From the NCBI GenBank assembly GCA_973895155.1, contig OZ316891.1:30566001-30630000 (forward strand): DNA of 64,000 bases, read 5' to 3'. The stretch is from Marsupella aquatica. Taxonomy: Eukaryota > Marchantiophyta. Under the pieces are notes generated by a model. The model did no database searches. It was not told where the DNA came from and was given only the letters and a program-made list of their open reading frames with translations. Positions 1 through 11,920 of the stretch are shown in pieces. The position numbers and the translations under genes are program-made. Each line of letters begins with the position of its first letter. Within the stretch, counting starts at the first letter, position 1.

Positions 1-1111
1 CTGATCCTGTCCTTCCTTGGTTTCCAGAGAATTCAGCTGAGGATTCTCTGGTTTTTCAATTGCCCAAATGCTTTTTCCACGTACTACCATTCATGCCTGA
101 GAATATTTATGTATAAAAGGAGGGACAATCAACCATGGATACAAGGGATATCTTGCATCCTCAATAATGCACTCCTTCAACACAGATGTGCTGTCTTGAC
201 AGAAATATTCCAAACCATGTAGTTTTGTACATCTATATTCGACATCTCTAAAGAAGGTAGAAACTCTAAGCAATCTGGTGTCTTGTATACTACCTGGCCA
301 ACCTGCTACAACATCCAAGAACCTGAAGTTAAGATCCACAATGGCCTGCATAGAAACGTACATTTTTTTTCTTGAAATCATAGTAATCCTGGCTATGCTC
401 TGATGCTGGTAGTTCAACTGGGAAAATAATGTTGAGGTTAAGTCTTAGTTTTGGATTACCTCTTAGTCTAATCAGCGTTAGGGACTTCATGACGATTAGG
501 CTCGCCTGGACATACCTAGCATATAGAGGAGCTAAGGTGAGCTCCCTGGTGAGACTCATGCTCATTTGTTGGAGAGCAAGCTAGGAGCTGGTGTAATGTC
601 TGCTTGCTGGTTTTTTGTGTTCCACGTTGTCGGTTTTCTCAACAGGAAATGTGTGTCATCTATTGCACCACAACAATCGGGGAAACCCCATTGTGCCAGG
701 AACTCCAATTTCATTTTTTCAAGCTCTGCTGTACTTGGCCATGGGATGAGATGTCTCCTTAGCTTGATTATTACTTGAATGGACTTCCAGGTTACCTTGA
801 CTACAGTTGCATGCAAAACTCTAAACAGCTCCCAGATCTCAAAGCCATTGATCTCCTGTGGAAAGACTTCTAACCGCAATGGCCACCTGCCTCTTGACAG
901 GGCTTTCTATATGGCACTGTACATAATTACATAATACTGCCCAAAAATTTGTGACCATGTACCTATGAACCATCTGACATGTTGCATAAAATGTCTCAGG
1001 GCTAACACAAAAGAATTCCTTTGAATCTATCAGGATCACCTGAAGGAACAAAGTCAATAAACAGATAAAACCACTAGATGGTTCTAGGTTTGATGTACCA
1101 AGGGCACTCAA
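1..1111 (-). pseudogene. Decayed PIF/Harbinger (HARBI1-like) transposase
   Basis: Reading the minus strand from 1111 down, HARBI1-family blocks appear in order but in different frames. The N-terminal block (about 1111-845) ends in AVRSLSTGDQWL and is followed after a frame change by LFRVLHATVVKVTWKSIQ. Next come CGAIDDTHF (first catalytic Asp, near 660), then VVAGWPGSIQDTRLL (second Asp block, near 290), YPLYPWLIVPPF (near 140) and VEKAFGQLKNQRIL (Glu block, near 60). A frame change falls in an A-run near 360-370, and an in-frame TAG lies at 84-86 just before VEKAFG. DDE transposases of this family move by cut and paste. This copy cannot encode one continuous protein, so it is a relic, and it runs off the left edge of the window. 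I could not identify terminal inverted repeats. The family call is firm; the element's boundaries are not. Confidence 0.85.
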
Positions 1112-2847
1112 TCTCTCTTTTCCTCATGAAATAGCTTCTGAAAACTTGAATGAAGGCCCACACTTGCTTCCAAATCTCATCATCATTGCAAATCTATTCT
1201 TCTCGACTCGCAATTGTACACTCCAGATAAATTTGTGAGGCTCCCAAGATGAAGCCGAGGGAGAGAGCAAAATTCAGCAGAAGAAATTGAAACCTAATCC
1301 GCAGCAGAATCTCTGATGGGACAAAAGGGGAAAGAGCACCCGCGAGAGATGACAGAAGTGAACGCAGGCAGACTGATATTGTAGAAGAAAGGAAAGAATT
1401 TATAGAAAAATAACGGATTGATGGTCAGGGTGGTCGTTGTTCCAATTTGCCGCACACTGTCGGTGCTGCTGCCTGGGACAGGTTCTCAAGGGGGCCCATG
1501 GAAGAGATGTGATCGAGATCCTCAAACAGTATTTCAGGGCAGGGCCCGTTTGAGGCTGACGAACAGGGCTCTTAGCTCGATAGGGAGACCTTGATGACTT
1601 TGGAGTGGTTCTCCTGGAACTCTTGCCAGCAATGGAAGTGTCTCAAGCTCACAGCTAGCATAAACTCTTTTCTACCCAAAATGAAGGTCTACTGCTAGTA
1701 GTGTCAGCTAAATTCTGAAGAGTCGAGAGGTTCAAACATTTGAGTCGCTTGATCTAACTCTTCAAAGTGAGGGTGCTAGTATTGTCAAGATTATTAGCTA
1801 GGGAGAGAATGATGTTAACTTTGCACATGGGAGCCGCCTCAAAGTTGCCCCACTCATGAATGTTTTCCTTCAAATTTATGTTGCTCAATGTGCAGAACTC
1901 AGCCAAGGGATTGTAACATCCTGGCTCGTATTGTTTCTCTTTGCATGGGCTTTGGAAGGAAGAATTCCCTCCACCTGCTCACATAATGTCTCCCCTCCAC
2001 ATTCATGGGTCAGCCCAACATCCCTCGCAAAATCTGACCAGATAAAAATTCTGCTCAGTAAAGTTCCTTAGCAAGGGCTTTGTGGGATATTAATATCCGA
2101 AGCCCAAGGCACCCTCATAGAGCTAGAAAGGAAGTTGGATTGGCCATTTGTTGATTGTTGCACAGACTGCACGAAATGTGCAGTTATAACGATTCAAATA
2201 AACACAGTCATAGCTCTTGCCAATAATGCTCAAGTTCCAGATCATTGACAGGCGAACAGACACAGCAAAGTAGCCTACAATATGACAGGCAATATAAATC
2301 TATCCACAGATTGTTTTCAACACTCATTGGATACTCAGGTGCCTGTTACGAACTACTCAGTGAAATGGTCAAAACGAGTGCCATGCCTAACCCCATCATT
2401 CCTATGCTACAAACCGGTCGTCAATCCCCTGCTTTAAGTTTAAAATCCTCCTTCAGTGGAATTCTGAGATCCTGTTAGAAATCTAGCCACAAATTAAAAA
2501 GAGCTCGTCAGACTAAACGTGCAGTAGATATGCTATGCATGACCCCTACGCACTATGTCAGAACAGACAGGTCGAGTAGAACTGTCCTTCAGAAAGTCTT
2601 GATGCTGTAAGGAACCGCAGAGATCGTTCTTAATACATCTTAATTGGACAAACGGCCTTGGATGATACCTATTATATATCTTCATAAATAGATATACAAC
2701 CTCTGAATCCAATAGACTGCACTTACCTTTTCTAATTCAAGTCCAACTGAGCAAAGTTGTGGAAACCGCTTATCTTTTCTATACAGAAGTGTCAATTCTT
2801 CAAAGCCCCGTAGCTGCCACACCAGTCAGCAAGTGCAGACTCTCAGA
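1112..2847. other. Intergenic stretch, no recognisable gene
   Basis: Open frames here are short and show no family motif or convincing splice pairs. The right-hand part, next to 2848, should contain the 3' untranslated region of the alpha-amylase gene on the minus strand. Confidence 0.5.
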
Positions 2848-5800
2848 CTATTCCTCTGGTTCCTCCCCGTGTGGCCAAGCGTGTCTCTCCCAAACTGCAT
2901 AGGACTGCCCAGAAGTGGACAGGCTCCAACCCCAGCCAGGGTCCCAATTTCCATCACCAAGCTTCATACTGACCCTTCCATCAATGCTTGCTGCATAAAC
3001 ATTAGAGTTGGCCTCCAGTATGCGGAGGGAAGACCGACTATGCAGACTGCTTCGCCTCCGGATGGTAATCTGTCCATAACAGCCATCTCGTTAATCCTGA
3101 GGGGACAACCATTATCCGAAAGAATTATCTTCAAGACAGCTGCAACTTGTCTTTGACTTCCATAATTGAAGGTCGAAGTTCATACCAGATCCAAAATAGC
3201 ATCCCTGATGTTCTCTCCCCAGTCAAAAAAATGATCATAGAAGACCGCAGGTTGCCCAGGGTGGGTCAATATGTACGCATAGCCCTGGGCATGTCCAAAG
3301 ACAGGGGTCAGTGGATCCAGCAGTCTGACAACAGCTAGTGTACGTTGACTTTGGTAATATTTGATCAGTACCGGCTGGTGTCTTCATAGCACCGACTATT
3401 TCATAAATTCAAAATCTCTAGAGCTTATGTGTGGACTCCTACCTGCATGATATGTTCGCTTGGAAATGGCCAGTGACCCTGCAAGGTACGCACGTCTACA
3501 TTATTGAAAAGAGTACATCAGCGCTTCAACGAGTTTGATCCATAGAACAGATCACAGATTGCATTGCAATGAGTGATAGCCGCTCCCATTTGTAAAAATT
3601 CATTTCGATTCGACTATCTAAGTTAATCTGGCCAGTCTGTTACTCAACTCTATGGAGTCTTCTCGCCATGGGACTCCAGACTACCCAATGATTCTTTTGT
3701 AGCGGATTAAATCCGAAAACTCGATCTTGAAAATATACTCAACTGAAAAGAAAGTGGTGACCGAATCAAGTAAGAAGTATTCACACCAACCTGCGTAGAG
3801 CCCGTGTCATGGTTTTCAATAAACGTTACTGCCCTTGAAGACCACATGCCCAGGACTCCTGATGCCTTACCACTGGGATCCCTCAACCTCCACCACTCCT
3901 TTTTTGCAACTGCCTCCTGCATAGGTAAAATTAGCAAACGACCATAACTTGAAGTTCCTTGGACTTTGACCTTGTACCTCCTAACAACCACACTTGTCCC
4001 TACACCCTAAACCCTAAACCTAGACCCTAAACCTTAACAACACATGAATTGCCGGAGTTTCCAAAGACTTGAGGTGTCGTACCAAAACCAGAGCAATTAC
4101 CAAGTACAACTCGACAAAGAGATTGTGAATCTGTCTGCTTTCCATTTGCTCATGACGATAAATACAGGTGAGAAAAGGTGATAATACCTGAAGGATTGCT
4201 TTGGTAGTAAAGTCAAATCCACACGAAAGACCACCGGTGCCATCAACCCAATCAACAATTCGTTGTCTATGAGCATCTGCATGTTTTGATCACCCGCGAA
4301 AGAAGTGTAATCAGAATAGAGATTGCTGTTATATGCATTGTGATACCTCGTAGTAATGGCACTCTTATCCAGTAGATTTACCTTGGTTATAGTCTAGCGA
4401 ATAGAGGTCGTAGCTGCAAGAATCCCAAAGTTCTCCCACCGCAAACTCTGGATCTGATTCCTCTAGGTATTCTTTAACAAATTTTGCGCTATACCTGCAA
4501 GAATGACCAACAACTCAGCTAGCAACGTCGACATATTAAATGACATCTGTCCGGGGGTTACTTTCTCTTGCAGTCAGTGTTGCAAGAAGAGCCCAGCCAC
4601 AACTAAGTTCTCAAATCCTAACATGTACTGCCGCAAAGACCAATTGTCAATGACAATTCCCTAGATCTACATGGATACAATACTCTCTACCAAAAGCCAA
4701 ACTAGACTCGTCCAAGACACTTCGGGCACAGAGAACAATAGTCTTTACCCCTTCGCAAAATCAAATCTAAAAGAGTTGAACCCGATATCATCCATTGTCC
4801 ACTTAAGCCACTCCTTAAGGTCCTCCCTCACAAACTCTTGAGTGTGATCAATGTTCGGTGCACCTTCAAAGATTGCTCCAGTGCTCGGATTGCCCTGTCA
4901 GTACAAAGCAGTAGACCAGCAAGACAGCTCAGTGTTTATGATCGCCACTTAGCGCTTCAGAGACCAGTAAGAGACAAGAACCTTCCACTCTTTGTGACAA
5001 TAAGCTTCTGCATTTCACAAAGAGAATAACAAGGTAAACAACGTAGTTTTCCACTCGAATGCATCAACCTCTTACCAATCCACCAGTGTCACAAGTAACA
5101 GCATGTTCATCCCAGGGCATGGGCATGCCATCATATCGATTGTAGATACCACCAATCCCCTGGGCGCTGCCAATTCGATGATTGATCACAATGTCTGCCA
5201 TGGCTTTCATGTTGTGTTGTGTTATTGTGTGAATCAGGGTTCTGAGTTCACCCTCACTCCCGTACACAGTATTAAGCGAGTACAGGTCACGAGGAAGATA
5301 ACCTACCAGCGATAAAACAATTACGACCCGCGTCGGTTAGTGCGTAACACGAAGGTTGCAAGTTGGACAGCCTTCATGAATCCCCAAGCCTTCGACACAT
5401 AAACAGTATAAACGTATCAAAATAATCTTAGCACTTTCATAAGATATGAATGTAATTGCGTTGTATACCTTCAGGAGCAAGGGAGTCGCAGAAGGGTGGT
5501 AGCCATAGACAAGTGAATCCTGCAGCCGCAATCTGTGGTATCTTTGATTGCAGTGTATGCCACCAGTTGTACTTGTGCGACTCCCAATTAAAAGTCTGCG
5601 AACGATCTCAATCACAATTTTTGGTCACTCAATATGCATCGCGTAGTTCGGTGTCTGTGTAAACAAAATGTTGCAGTTCTACTTTGAGTCTCATGGCAAC
5701 AAGTTCTTGGAGGAGTAACAGCTGAGAAAGCCTTGTACCTGTAGTAGAATCTCCTTTCCGACCCGAATGACACTCTGTTCTGAAACAGCATATGTTGTCC

Positions 5801-6365
5801 CATTAACCCAACAGCATAACGAAATGGTGCAATTAAATATTTATAGGCCAAGTGACATAAGATCCGGTCCTACACATCACATGGAAAAGGGCTGTTCTGG
5901 ATAAAATTAACCATGAAGAGGAGGATTTCCTTGCGACACACTGGGCTTCAAAGTTTCACCTGAACGTAATTTCAGGGGGTTGGTCAGAAGCCCTTCTCTA
6001 CCCGCTTCCAGCTCCTCTGCAAGACAGCTATGGTCTGGCTCGGTCAGAAGCTCCCCTGTACCTTCTTCTTCTTCGTCTTCTTCTTCTTCTTCTTCCTCTG
6101 CTGGGTGTCCCTGCATGTCCTCCAGCGTCTGCGCGAAACAGACAATGTCAAGACAATGGAGGACCAAATGAAGGCAAAGTTACTGAAGCAACTATATTAT
6201 GATTAGAAATGCTTATTTCAAGGTGACAGTATTCATAGATTTTTACATCACTGCAACGCAACATGAAGACTGGAAGGGAAATCTCGAGGACTACCTCATC
6301 CTCGTTTTCATCCATCGGTGGTGGTGGCTGCCCTGGAGGCAGAGAGCTGCTTTCGTTCCCAATCT
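2848..6365 (-). CDS. AMY2: Alpha-amylase, plant AMY2-like (5' end unresolved)
   Basis: Endo-hydrolase of alpha-1,4-glucan bonds (GH13). Exons in transcript order: 6365-6295, 6128-5912, 5779-5739, 5595-5469, 5302-5076, 4894-4749, 4494-4382, 4276-4188, 3916-3791, 3478-3443, 3284-3186, 3069-2848, with stop TAG at 2850-2848. All junctions are GT-AG and phases match throughout. Landmarks are [49 protein letters not shown] (nucleophile Asp), [10 protein letters not shown] (acid/base Glu), [11 protein letters not shown] (third Asp) and the C-terminal [14 protein letters not shown] sheet domain. The catalytic triad is intact. The MYNRYDG/PWDEHAV-type loop is typical of plant family two (AMY2), usually cytosolic. 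Unusually, the first two mapped exons add a Pro-rich and very acidic N-terminal segment (see the Glu run at 6060-6105). The exon holding the start codon lies above 6365 and was not resolved, so targeting is unknown. Confidence 0.9.
4002..4035. repeat. Interstitial plant telomere-type repeat / telobox
   Basis: Three CCCTAAAC-type units, the second and third separated by a few divergent bases, lie inside the amylase intron between the exons ending at 4188 and starting at 3916. CCCTAAA is the plant telomere unit and also the core of the telo-box found near many plant genes. The array is too short to be a telomere. Confidence 0.75.
6060..6105 (-). repeat. (CTT)n microsatellite coding a Glu/Asp run
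   Basis: An imperfect CTT trinucleotide tract. On the minus strand it is read in frame as a run of about a dozen Glu/Asp residues within amylase exon 6128-5912. Such tracts are prone to length variation. Confidence 0.85.
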
Positions 6366-8415
6366 CTGCAATTCAACAGGAACTCTACTCTTGAAAAGGC
6401 AACCAGTGCGGCAAACGACCCATTTTTGTGACTAAACGAGTGAAAACAAGAGATGAGCCTGGATAGAAGTCTGGAACCCTTTATAAAATCCTTGCAACAG
6501 TCTCTATCGGATATTACTGTGGCAAGATTCAAAACAGACAACAGCAGCCTCTCTGACGCAAATTTTCCATGGACTATATTTTATTGTCTTTCACATTGAG
6601 AGGGATGCCAACAAATATCCTCACCGAATCTCTACACCTCAACTGCTCTCAGGCAGGACTCACGTCGGATTCGGCAATCACCACCGCAAGAAGTAGTGCT
6701 CATCACCGTTGCAGCCAGCTGAATTGCTGTCGCCTAGCAATTAGGTTCGATTCAGCAAACAGGGCATAGCCGCAAAGATCTCCCTAACAGTACCTCAGAG
6801 GATTGAGTCGATAGGCCAAGCCCCGCTCCGCCCCCAGCGACACAGTGAAGTTCAGCTCACGACCATCTCCAATCCATAGTCGCTCCAACCTCCAACCGAG
6901 CAGCAAAGATCGTGAGCCTCGTCAATCACAACGACACAAAATCCGCATAGGATCAGCGGCACAAAACTCATTAGGTCCAACCAGCCAGCCGGCAAAATTC
7001 CCAATGCCACCCTGCCGTCTTGGTGCTAGACCGCGAAAAGGAAAGGGGATTGGTGAATATTTGACCAAAATTGAATCGTCGGTCTCACTCCTGAGCCCGA
7101 GGCTTCTCTTCCCACTCAAGGAGTTAGATCTTGTCAACAAGCTTCAATTAAAGGAATGAATGAATTGCTCCGACACTGAACTTCATTGAGGGGTGACCCA
7201 AAAGGAGAGCGAGGTAGAGATAAATATGCCGGCAGAACGAACGAGGGTCACATCCTCGTCTAACTAACTCTCCTCCGCCCTCTCCCCCTCGTCCCCAGAC
7301 ATCGGATCGAAGAATTGGATCGAAGAATTTCAGGGATCTCACTCGAGACAGAGCAAATTGAGACAGGGCCAGTGAGAGAACAGAGTGCCCGAATGCGCGA
7401 GACAGAGTGAATGAATGAGAGATTTGCTCGACTACAAACGACTGTACAGAACTGTAGCGTCTCCAATTAGTTTCTCTGTTTCGAATTCAACGAAACAGAG
7501 ACTTGGTGGGCCCCCTTGAGCGAAACAAACCCCTCTACTTAAATTTGCCACCAACTTTAAGGGCCAACTCGCCTCTACTTAAATTTGCTACCAACTTTAA
7601 GGAGGTATTCTATGTTGCAAGCAAACAGGAGATTTTGATAGGGAGTAGATTTTGATAGCAAGACACTAATGGTTCCAAATTTCAGGTGCTTTTTGGTGTC
7701 TTTTACATTTTTTGAGTTTTTTAAAGACTCCAGATGGCTAGCGAGCTAGCTAGCAAAAAGGGAGTCCCCAAAAGGGATGATACCAACCAGGTAGTTGATA
7801 GCAAGGCAGTTGGATGCAAATAAATAGAGGTCATGCAAGAATGTTTTTTGCTCGGGCGAGGAATACTTTTACTGTTTGCTTGCACGTTACAATTACTCAA
7901 CTTTAAGGACCAACTCACATGTCTTCGGTCCTTCAGAATGTGGCCCTTTGCCCTTGCGTCCATTTCACAAAATCTTCTTTCCTGCTGGGTGTGATACGCG
8001 GGTGTGATACACGCTATGGAGTGCACTCATCTTTGTCCTTACCTGCAAGGGACTTTCTTTAACTTTTTTATTTGTTTGAAGGAAATAATCATTTGATCAA
8101 TACATTTTTTTGTTGCAAATTTTTACCCAATATACAAACATATGGAAGCATTGGTTGCAGTGAAGTGATGCTACGCTATGCAATAGCTGCTTCGTATGTG
8201 GAAATCTGAGAATCAGTTGCACACTTTTTGTTTTCTTTGCAAGGCAAAGGTCTGGATCTGCAAGGGCCGGAAGGTTTCAGGTCTTTGCCCTTGGGTCCCC
8301 ACAAGACCTACTGCCAGGCCTGCCTCTTGTGGGGCTTAATGGCAGCAATTCTCAACATGACATGTTGGACTTTGAGGGCCACATTCTGAATGGCGAATGA
8401 CATGCGAATTGGCCC
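6366..8415. other. Upstream of amylase, unresolved 5' exons
   Basis: The missing 5' exon or exons of the amylase should lie here on the minus strand. One candidate near 6800-6900 reads IGDGRELNFTVSL...YRLNPLR up to a GT donor, but it has no upstream Met, so I do not include it. The rest (7150-8415) shows only short unconserved frames. Confidence 0.4.
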
Positions 8416-9066
8416 TAAAGGTTAACTATGTGTAATCATTTTTGGAAGTCCGTCCTATCTCCATAATGTACTGGCCAGAAAGTCACGATCATTAACTATT
8501 TTTTGGACCATATCTTGTATTGGATAATGGCTGCCTGGTAGGGTTACTAGCCTATAACCTTGTGACCAGAAAGTGAGGAAAACTCGAGTGAAAGCAGCTG
8601 GGAAGCTTTTCTGAGCTTTCTTGAAGCCGGGTTCAGACTAAAACCCCTGCTCAGACCTCCATTACAGTACGTAATTATTGTCCAAAAAAAGGTTACTTCC
8701 AGGCAACAGATTCTTGGAATAGCGAGTACCTCCAAAAATGGTTATGTATAGGATAATGGCCGCTGGTATGGGGTCCTGGAGTGAAGTTTGCTCCCAGGAT
8801 CCAGAAAAGCTTCCCGGCCAGAGCTTTTCTTCACTTTCTTGTCACAAGGTTACAGCCTAGTAATTCTGTGCCCAAACCGTCATTGTCCTCCACTTACCCC
8901 TTCTTTGGAAAGGGGAGTTGCTGGGACCTCGTCCCTGTCATCCAAGTACATCACCTGCAAGATTCCATGTCAATGTTGAATGAAATAATTATAGGTTACC
9001 TGTATGTAACCATTTATGGAGATCCTTGCTATTTCTACCATCTAGTGCCCAAAAGCTTGTGATTGG
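8416..9066. repeat. Complex inverted and direct repeat, MITE-like
   Basis: A segment at about 8543-8580 containing CTATAACCTTGTGACCAG recurs in reverse orientation at about 8842-8878 as CTTGTCACAAGGTTACAGCC. The similarity continues through an AAGCTTTTCT-containing arm on each side. The outer flanks (about 8425-8500 and 8995-9062) are instead diverged direct copies of each other, and a further inverted copy sits near 8715-8755. It codes for nothing I recognise. A non-autonomous transposon, possibly nested, is the simplest reading. Confidence 0.6.
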
Positions 9067-9449
9067 TGGCTTTTTTCCTTACCACATTTACACAATGGGA
9101 CACCAGCCCAAGGGATAGGTGGATGTGCTAAGACTGGAGAGGTCGGACCCAGGAACAAGTTGGGCCCCCAAAGGAGGCAACCAAACAAGGAATTTAGAGA
9201 CTTCTTCATTGTTGACTTACCTATCTTGCCAGCCCTTCTAGTTGAATTAATACATTTGATTCCACTGTTGGTTAAGCAGAGTAACTCCGGTGCTTTGACA
9301 TCCGGCCAGGTTTTCAAGTTTAGATGGTCATCCATGTCCTCTACTCTAAACCCAAGAAGCGCTTTTCAACCCTTGACATTGGGCTGGTCTCTTGCTTTGC
9401 TCCTGCCCCAACTCTTGCCGCACCCTCAGGATTGGCTGCCCCACTCCGT

Positions 9450-9464
9450 TACCCCCCCCCCCCC
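9450..9464. repeat. Poly-C homopolymer
   Basis: An uninterrupted run of C between ordinary sequence, within a gene-free stretch. Its length may be inaccurate because such runs are hard to sequence. Confidence 0.8.
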
Positions 9465-9762
9465 GAGCAAGGGTGGGTCAGGGTGTTGGGGTTAAACCAC
9501 CACTGTCCCCTAACTTGTGACAAGACAATGTAGTTCACATTTTTATGCCAAAACATTATTGACTAATTAAGGTAACCTGGATCCACCAGGTCTTGCGGGA
9601 ATAGTGGCTATATAATTTGAGCATCATGACAACTGTCCAATCAACTCATAGGATATTGACCTTTGGATCATCCCAAACTAAGTAGAGTTACTTTGCTTAA
9701 CCAAGGCTGGAAAATGGTGACAATGGAAATTGGTGACGACTTCATAATTAGACCAAAAAATA

Positions 9763-9931
9763 ATGGCAAAGTAATGATTGGACCAAACAAAAGCGTCTAT
9801 GTAGTAAATTTCACTTTGTGAGAATGAAGATGGGCAAAATATGTAATTTCACGAAAGAAAGAGTCAAGGCAAAGTAATGATTGGACCAAACAAAAGCGTC
9901 AATGTAGTAAATCTCACTATGTGACAATGTA
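9763..9931. repeat. Direct repeat of about 62 bp, two copies
   Basis: The segment starting GGCAAAGTAATGATTGGACC occurs near 9764 and again near 9868. The copies differ at only a few positions over about 62 bp, and they are separated by about 40 bp of unrelated sequence. No coding content. Confidence 0.8.
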
Positions 9932-11395
9932 CAGCATATATTGGCTCCCATTTCTCAGGCCTCATATCACTTACAGCAGATGTGCTAAATAAATTTGCAC
10001 TTCTCAAATACTAAACTTCAGAGTCGTTTGCAAAAGATCACCACATTTTTTCAAGTTCCTGATCGGTTTGGCCAAAACAATGAGACGAATGAGCAGAGAA
10101 TCACTGGATTCACACTGACACAATAAACGCAGGAGTTTTGCTGAGGGTGCTGAGGTGAATGTCTTTGATGAATGCGCAGAATTTTCTTCACTGGGTCCTC
10201 ACTTTGCAGAGGAATGCGAGGGTGCGCTGAAGGTGTGTGGTCTTTTGGTACTCGTAAACGCTCTCCTTACTTGTACCCTCGATGCAATCATAGCAGTAGC
10301 TACATTTGCCTTTCATTGTGCACAAGGCTTCAGACCAGGGGCGAATCGGGAGAGTAGTACAAATCTGCTTGGACCAGTGAGCCCTCCACCAATCCTGATT
10401 TTCTGTCATGGGCTCACTCATTGCATCATTCATTTCTTCTTGCATTCACCTAGATTCGTTCATGAATTCACTCACTGAGTTATTCGTTTCTTCTTCCATT
10501 TACCTGTTCTTCTTTCATGAATGCGTTGATTTCGTTTCTGTCAGATGCGGGTCTTGAGATGAAGCTTGCTTGAGATCAGATCTTAGCCAGACAAGCCGAG
10601 CAGCATTCCAGCACAGCCGCAAAATCTCTGTACACGGCTTGCGGAGCAGAAAGGTGACTATATAATTAAACACCGGGTGGTCATTGTTAGCAAATTCAAT
10701 TCAATAGCGAGGGGTCATAGTTAGCGCGATGACATTGAGTGGAGAATCCGTCATTGCACATAGGGAAGATAGGAAATAAGCAAGACTCACAAATTTGCCA
10801 GTGGAGAAGAATGGCAGGGTCAAACTACATTTAGCGTTGTTCCATACCCGCCAAGCCACTTGGCCTAGGTTTTACACTTCCTTCTCCTGTGCGTTGTGAC
10901 AAATGGATGACCATTGTATCGTCTTCCATCGTGCAATGTAGGTTCAAATTCCGAGCAAAGGCGGAGCGGTGAAGAAGCTCAGGCCTCAAGCAATTGTGGT
11001 GCGTTGGAGTAGCGGCTGCGTGTAGTCGTTATTGAATGTGGCTGATTCAGCCATCGTCAACTCAACTTCCAAAGCCTTCAATGGGAATTCAGCTCTGGTC
11101 AGCTCTCCCTCGCTCCGTCCAGGTCCTTTTGTGGTAGTGTACTGTATAAATTTTTTTCGGGCATGCAAAGGCACGATCTTCTATACTTTGACTGAGACAT
11201 TTGGAGTATTGACTATAAGAGTCACAGAGGCATTTTGTACTAAGGACATTGTTTCTCCTAATACACATTTTGACATGTTTGGACGAATGCATCATACTGT
11301 TCTCTTTCTGTTTCTTACGGTTTTGGCCATTGCAAAAGATGGTAGATGTCATATTTGCGTCCCGCCAGTTATTTGTAGCCATAGGAGGCATAGTG
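9932..11395. other. Upstream region of VPS53
   Basis: No conserved gene is visible. Several overlapping small frames exist on both strands without family motifs. The part nearest 11900 should include the VPS53 promoter and 5' untranslated region. Confidence 0.4.
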
Positions 11396-11680
11396 TAGAC
11401 AATTTGGGTGGTCAGGTTTGGTCGTTTTTGTCAGCATTCATTAGATTACTAGAACGCCGATTAGTAGTGGCGACAGGTGCCAGAGTCTAGACAATTTGGG
11501 TCTTCAGCTTTGGTCGCTTTTGCTAGCAATCTCTCAAGATTTTTCACTACAACCTCGATTAATAGAAGCGATAGGAGCAGGAGGCTAGACAATTTGGGTC
11601 TTCGTTTTTCACTCAGGACGGACAGCGATCTGCCTGTTGAAGCGGCCGGTCTGTTTTACAAATCATCTCGTCTTTGCTAC
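11396..11680. repeat. About 95-bp tandem repeat, three diverged copies
   Basis: Units begin with TAGACAATTTGGGT at 11396, 11488 and 11586, spaced 92 and 98 bp apart. They share a following TTTGGTCG-type segment and a CGATTA segment. The array ends about 240 bp before the VPS53 start codon, so it lies in the promoter or 5' untranslated region. Confidence 0.75.
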
Positions 11681-11920
11681 GATGTGGGGAACGAGAATTT
11701 AAAGGCAGAGTTCTCATCGCAAATAAAGTTGGATTGAGTCGATCGAAGGTGATTTCATTTGAAGAGACCCAAAAAATATCTCGTATCGGAGAGGGGGGCG
11801 GTGTCAGAAAGCTTGTGCGCGGGGCTGTCGTGGCTCAACAGGTTGTCGCAAATCTTGTGGATTGAGCTTGATCTTGTTCTGTGTGCAGAAGAGGTGGTGA
11901 GGGAAGATAGCGCTGTAGAG

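Noticed and set aside
6800-6900. Candidate upstream amylase exon reading GDGRELNFTVSL
   Set aside because: Ends at a GT donor but leaves a phase that does not match the next mapped exon directly, and has no Met.
10930-10962. GGTTCAAATTCC resembling a tRNA T-arm
   Set aside because: No matching acceptor stem, anticodon arm or A box within 100 bases upstream.
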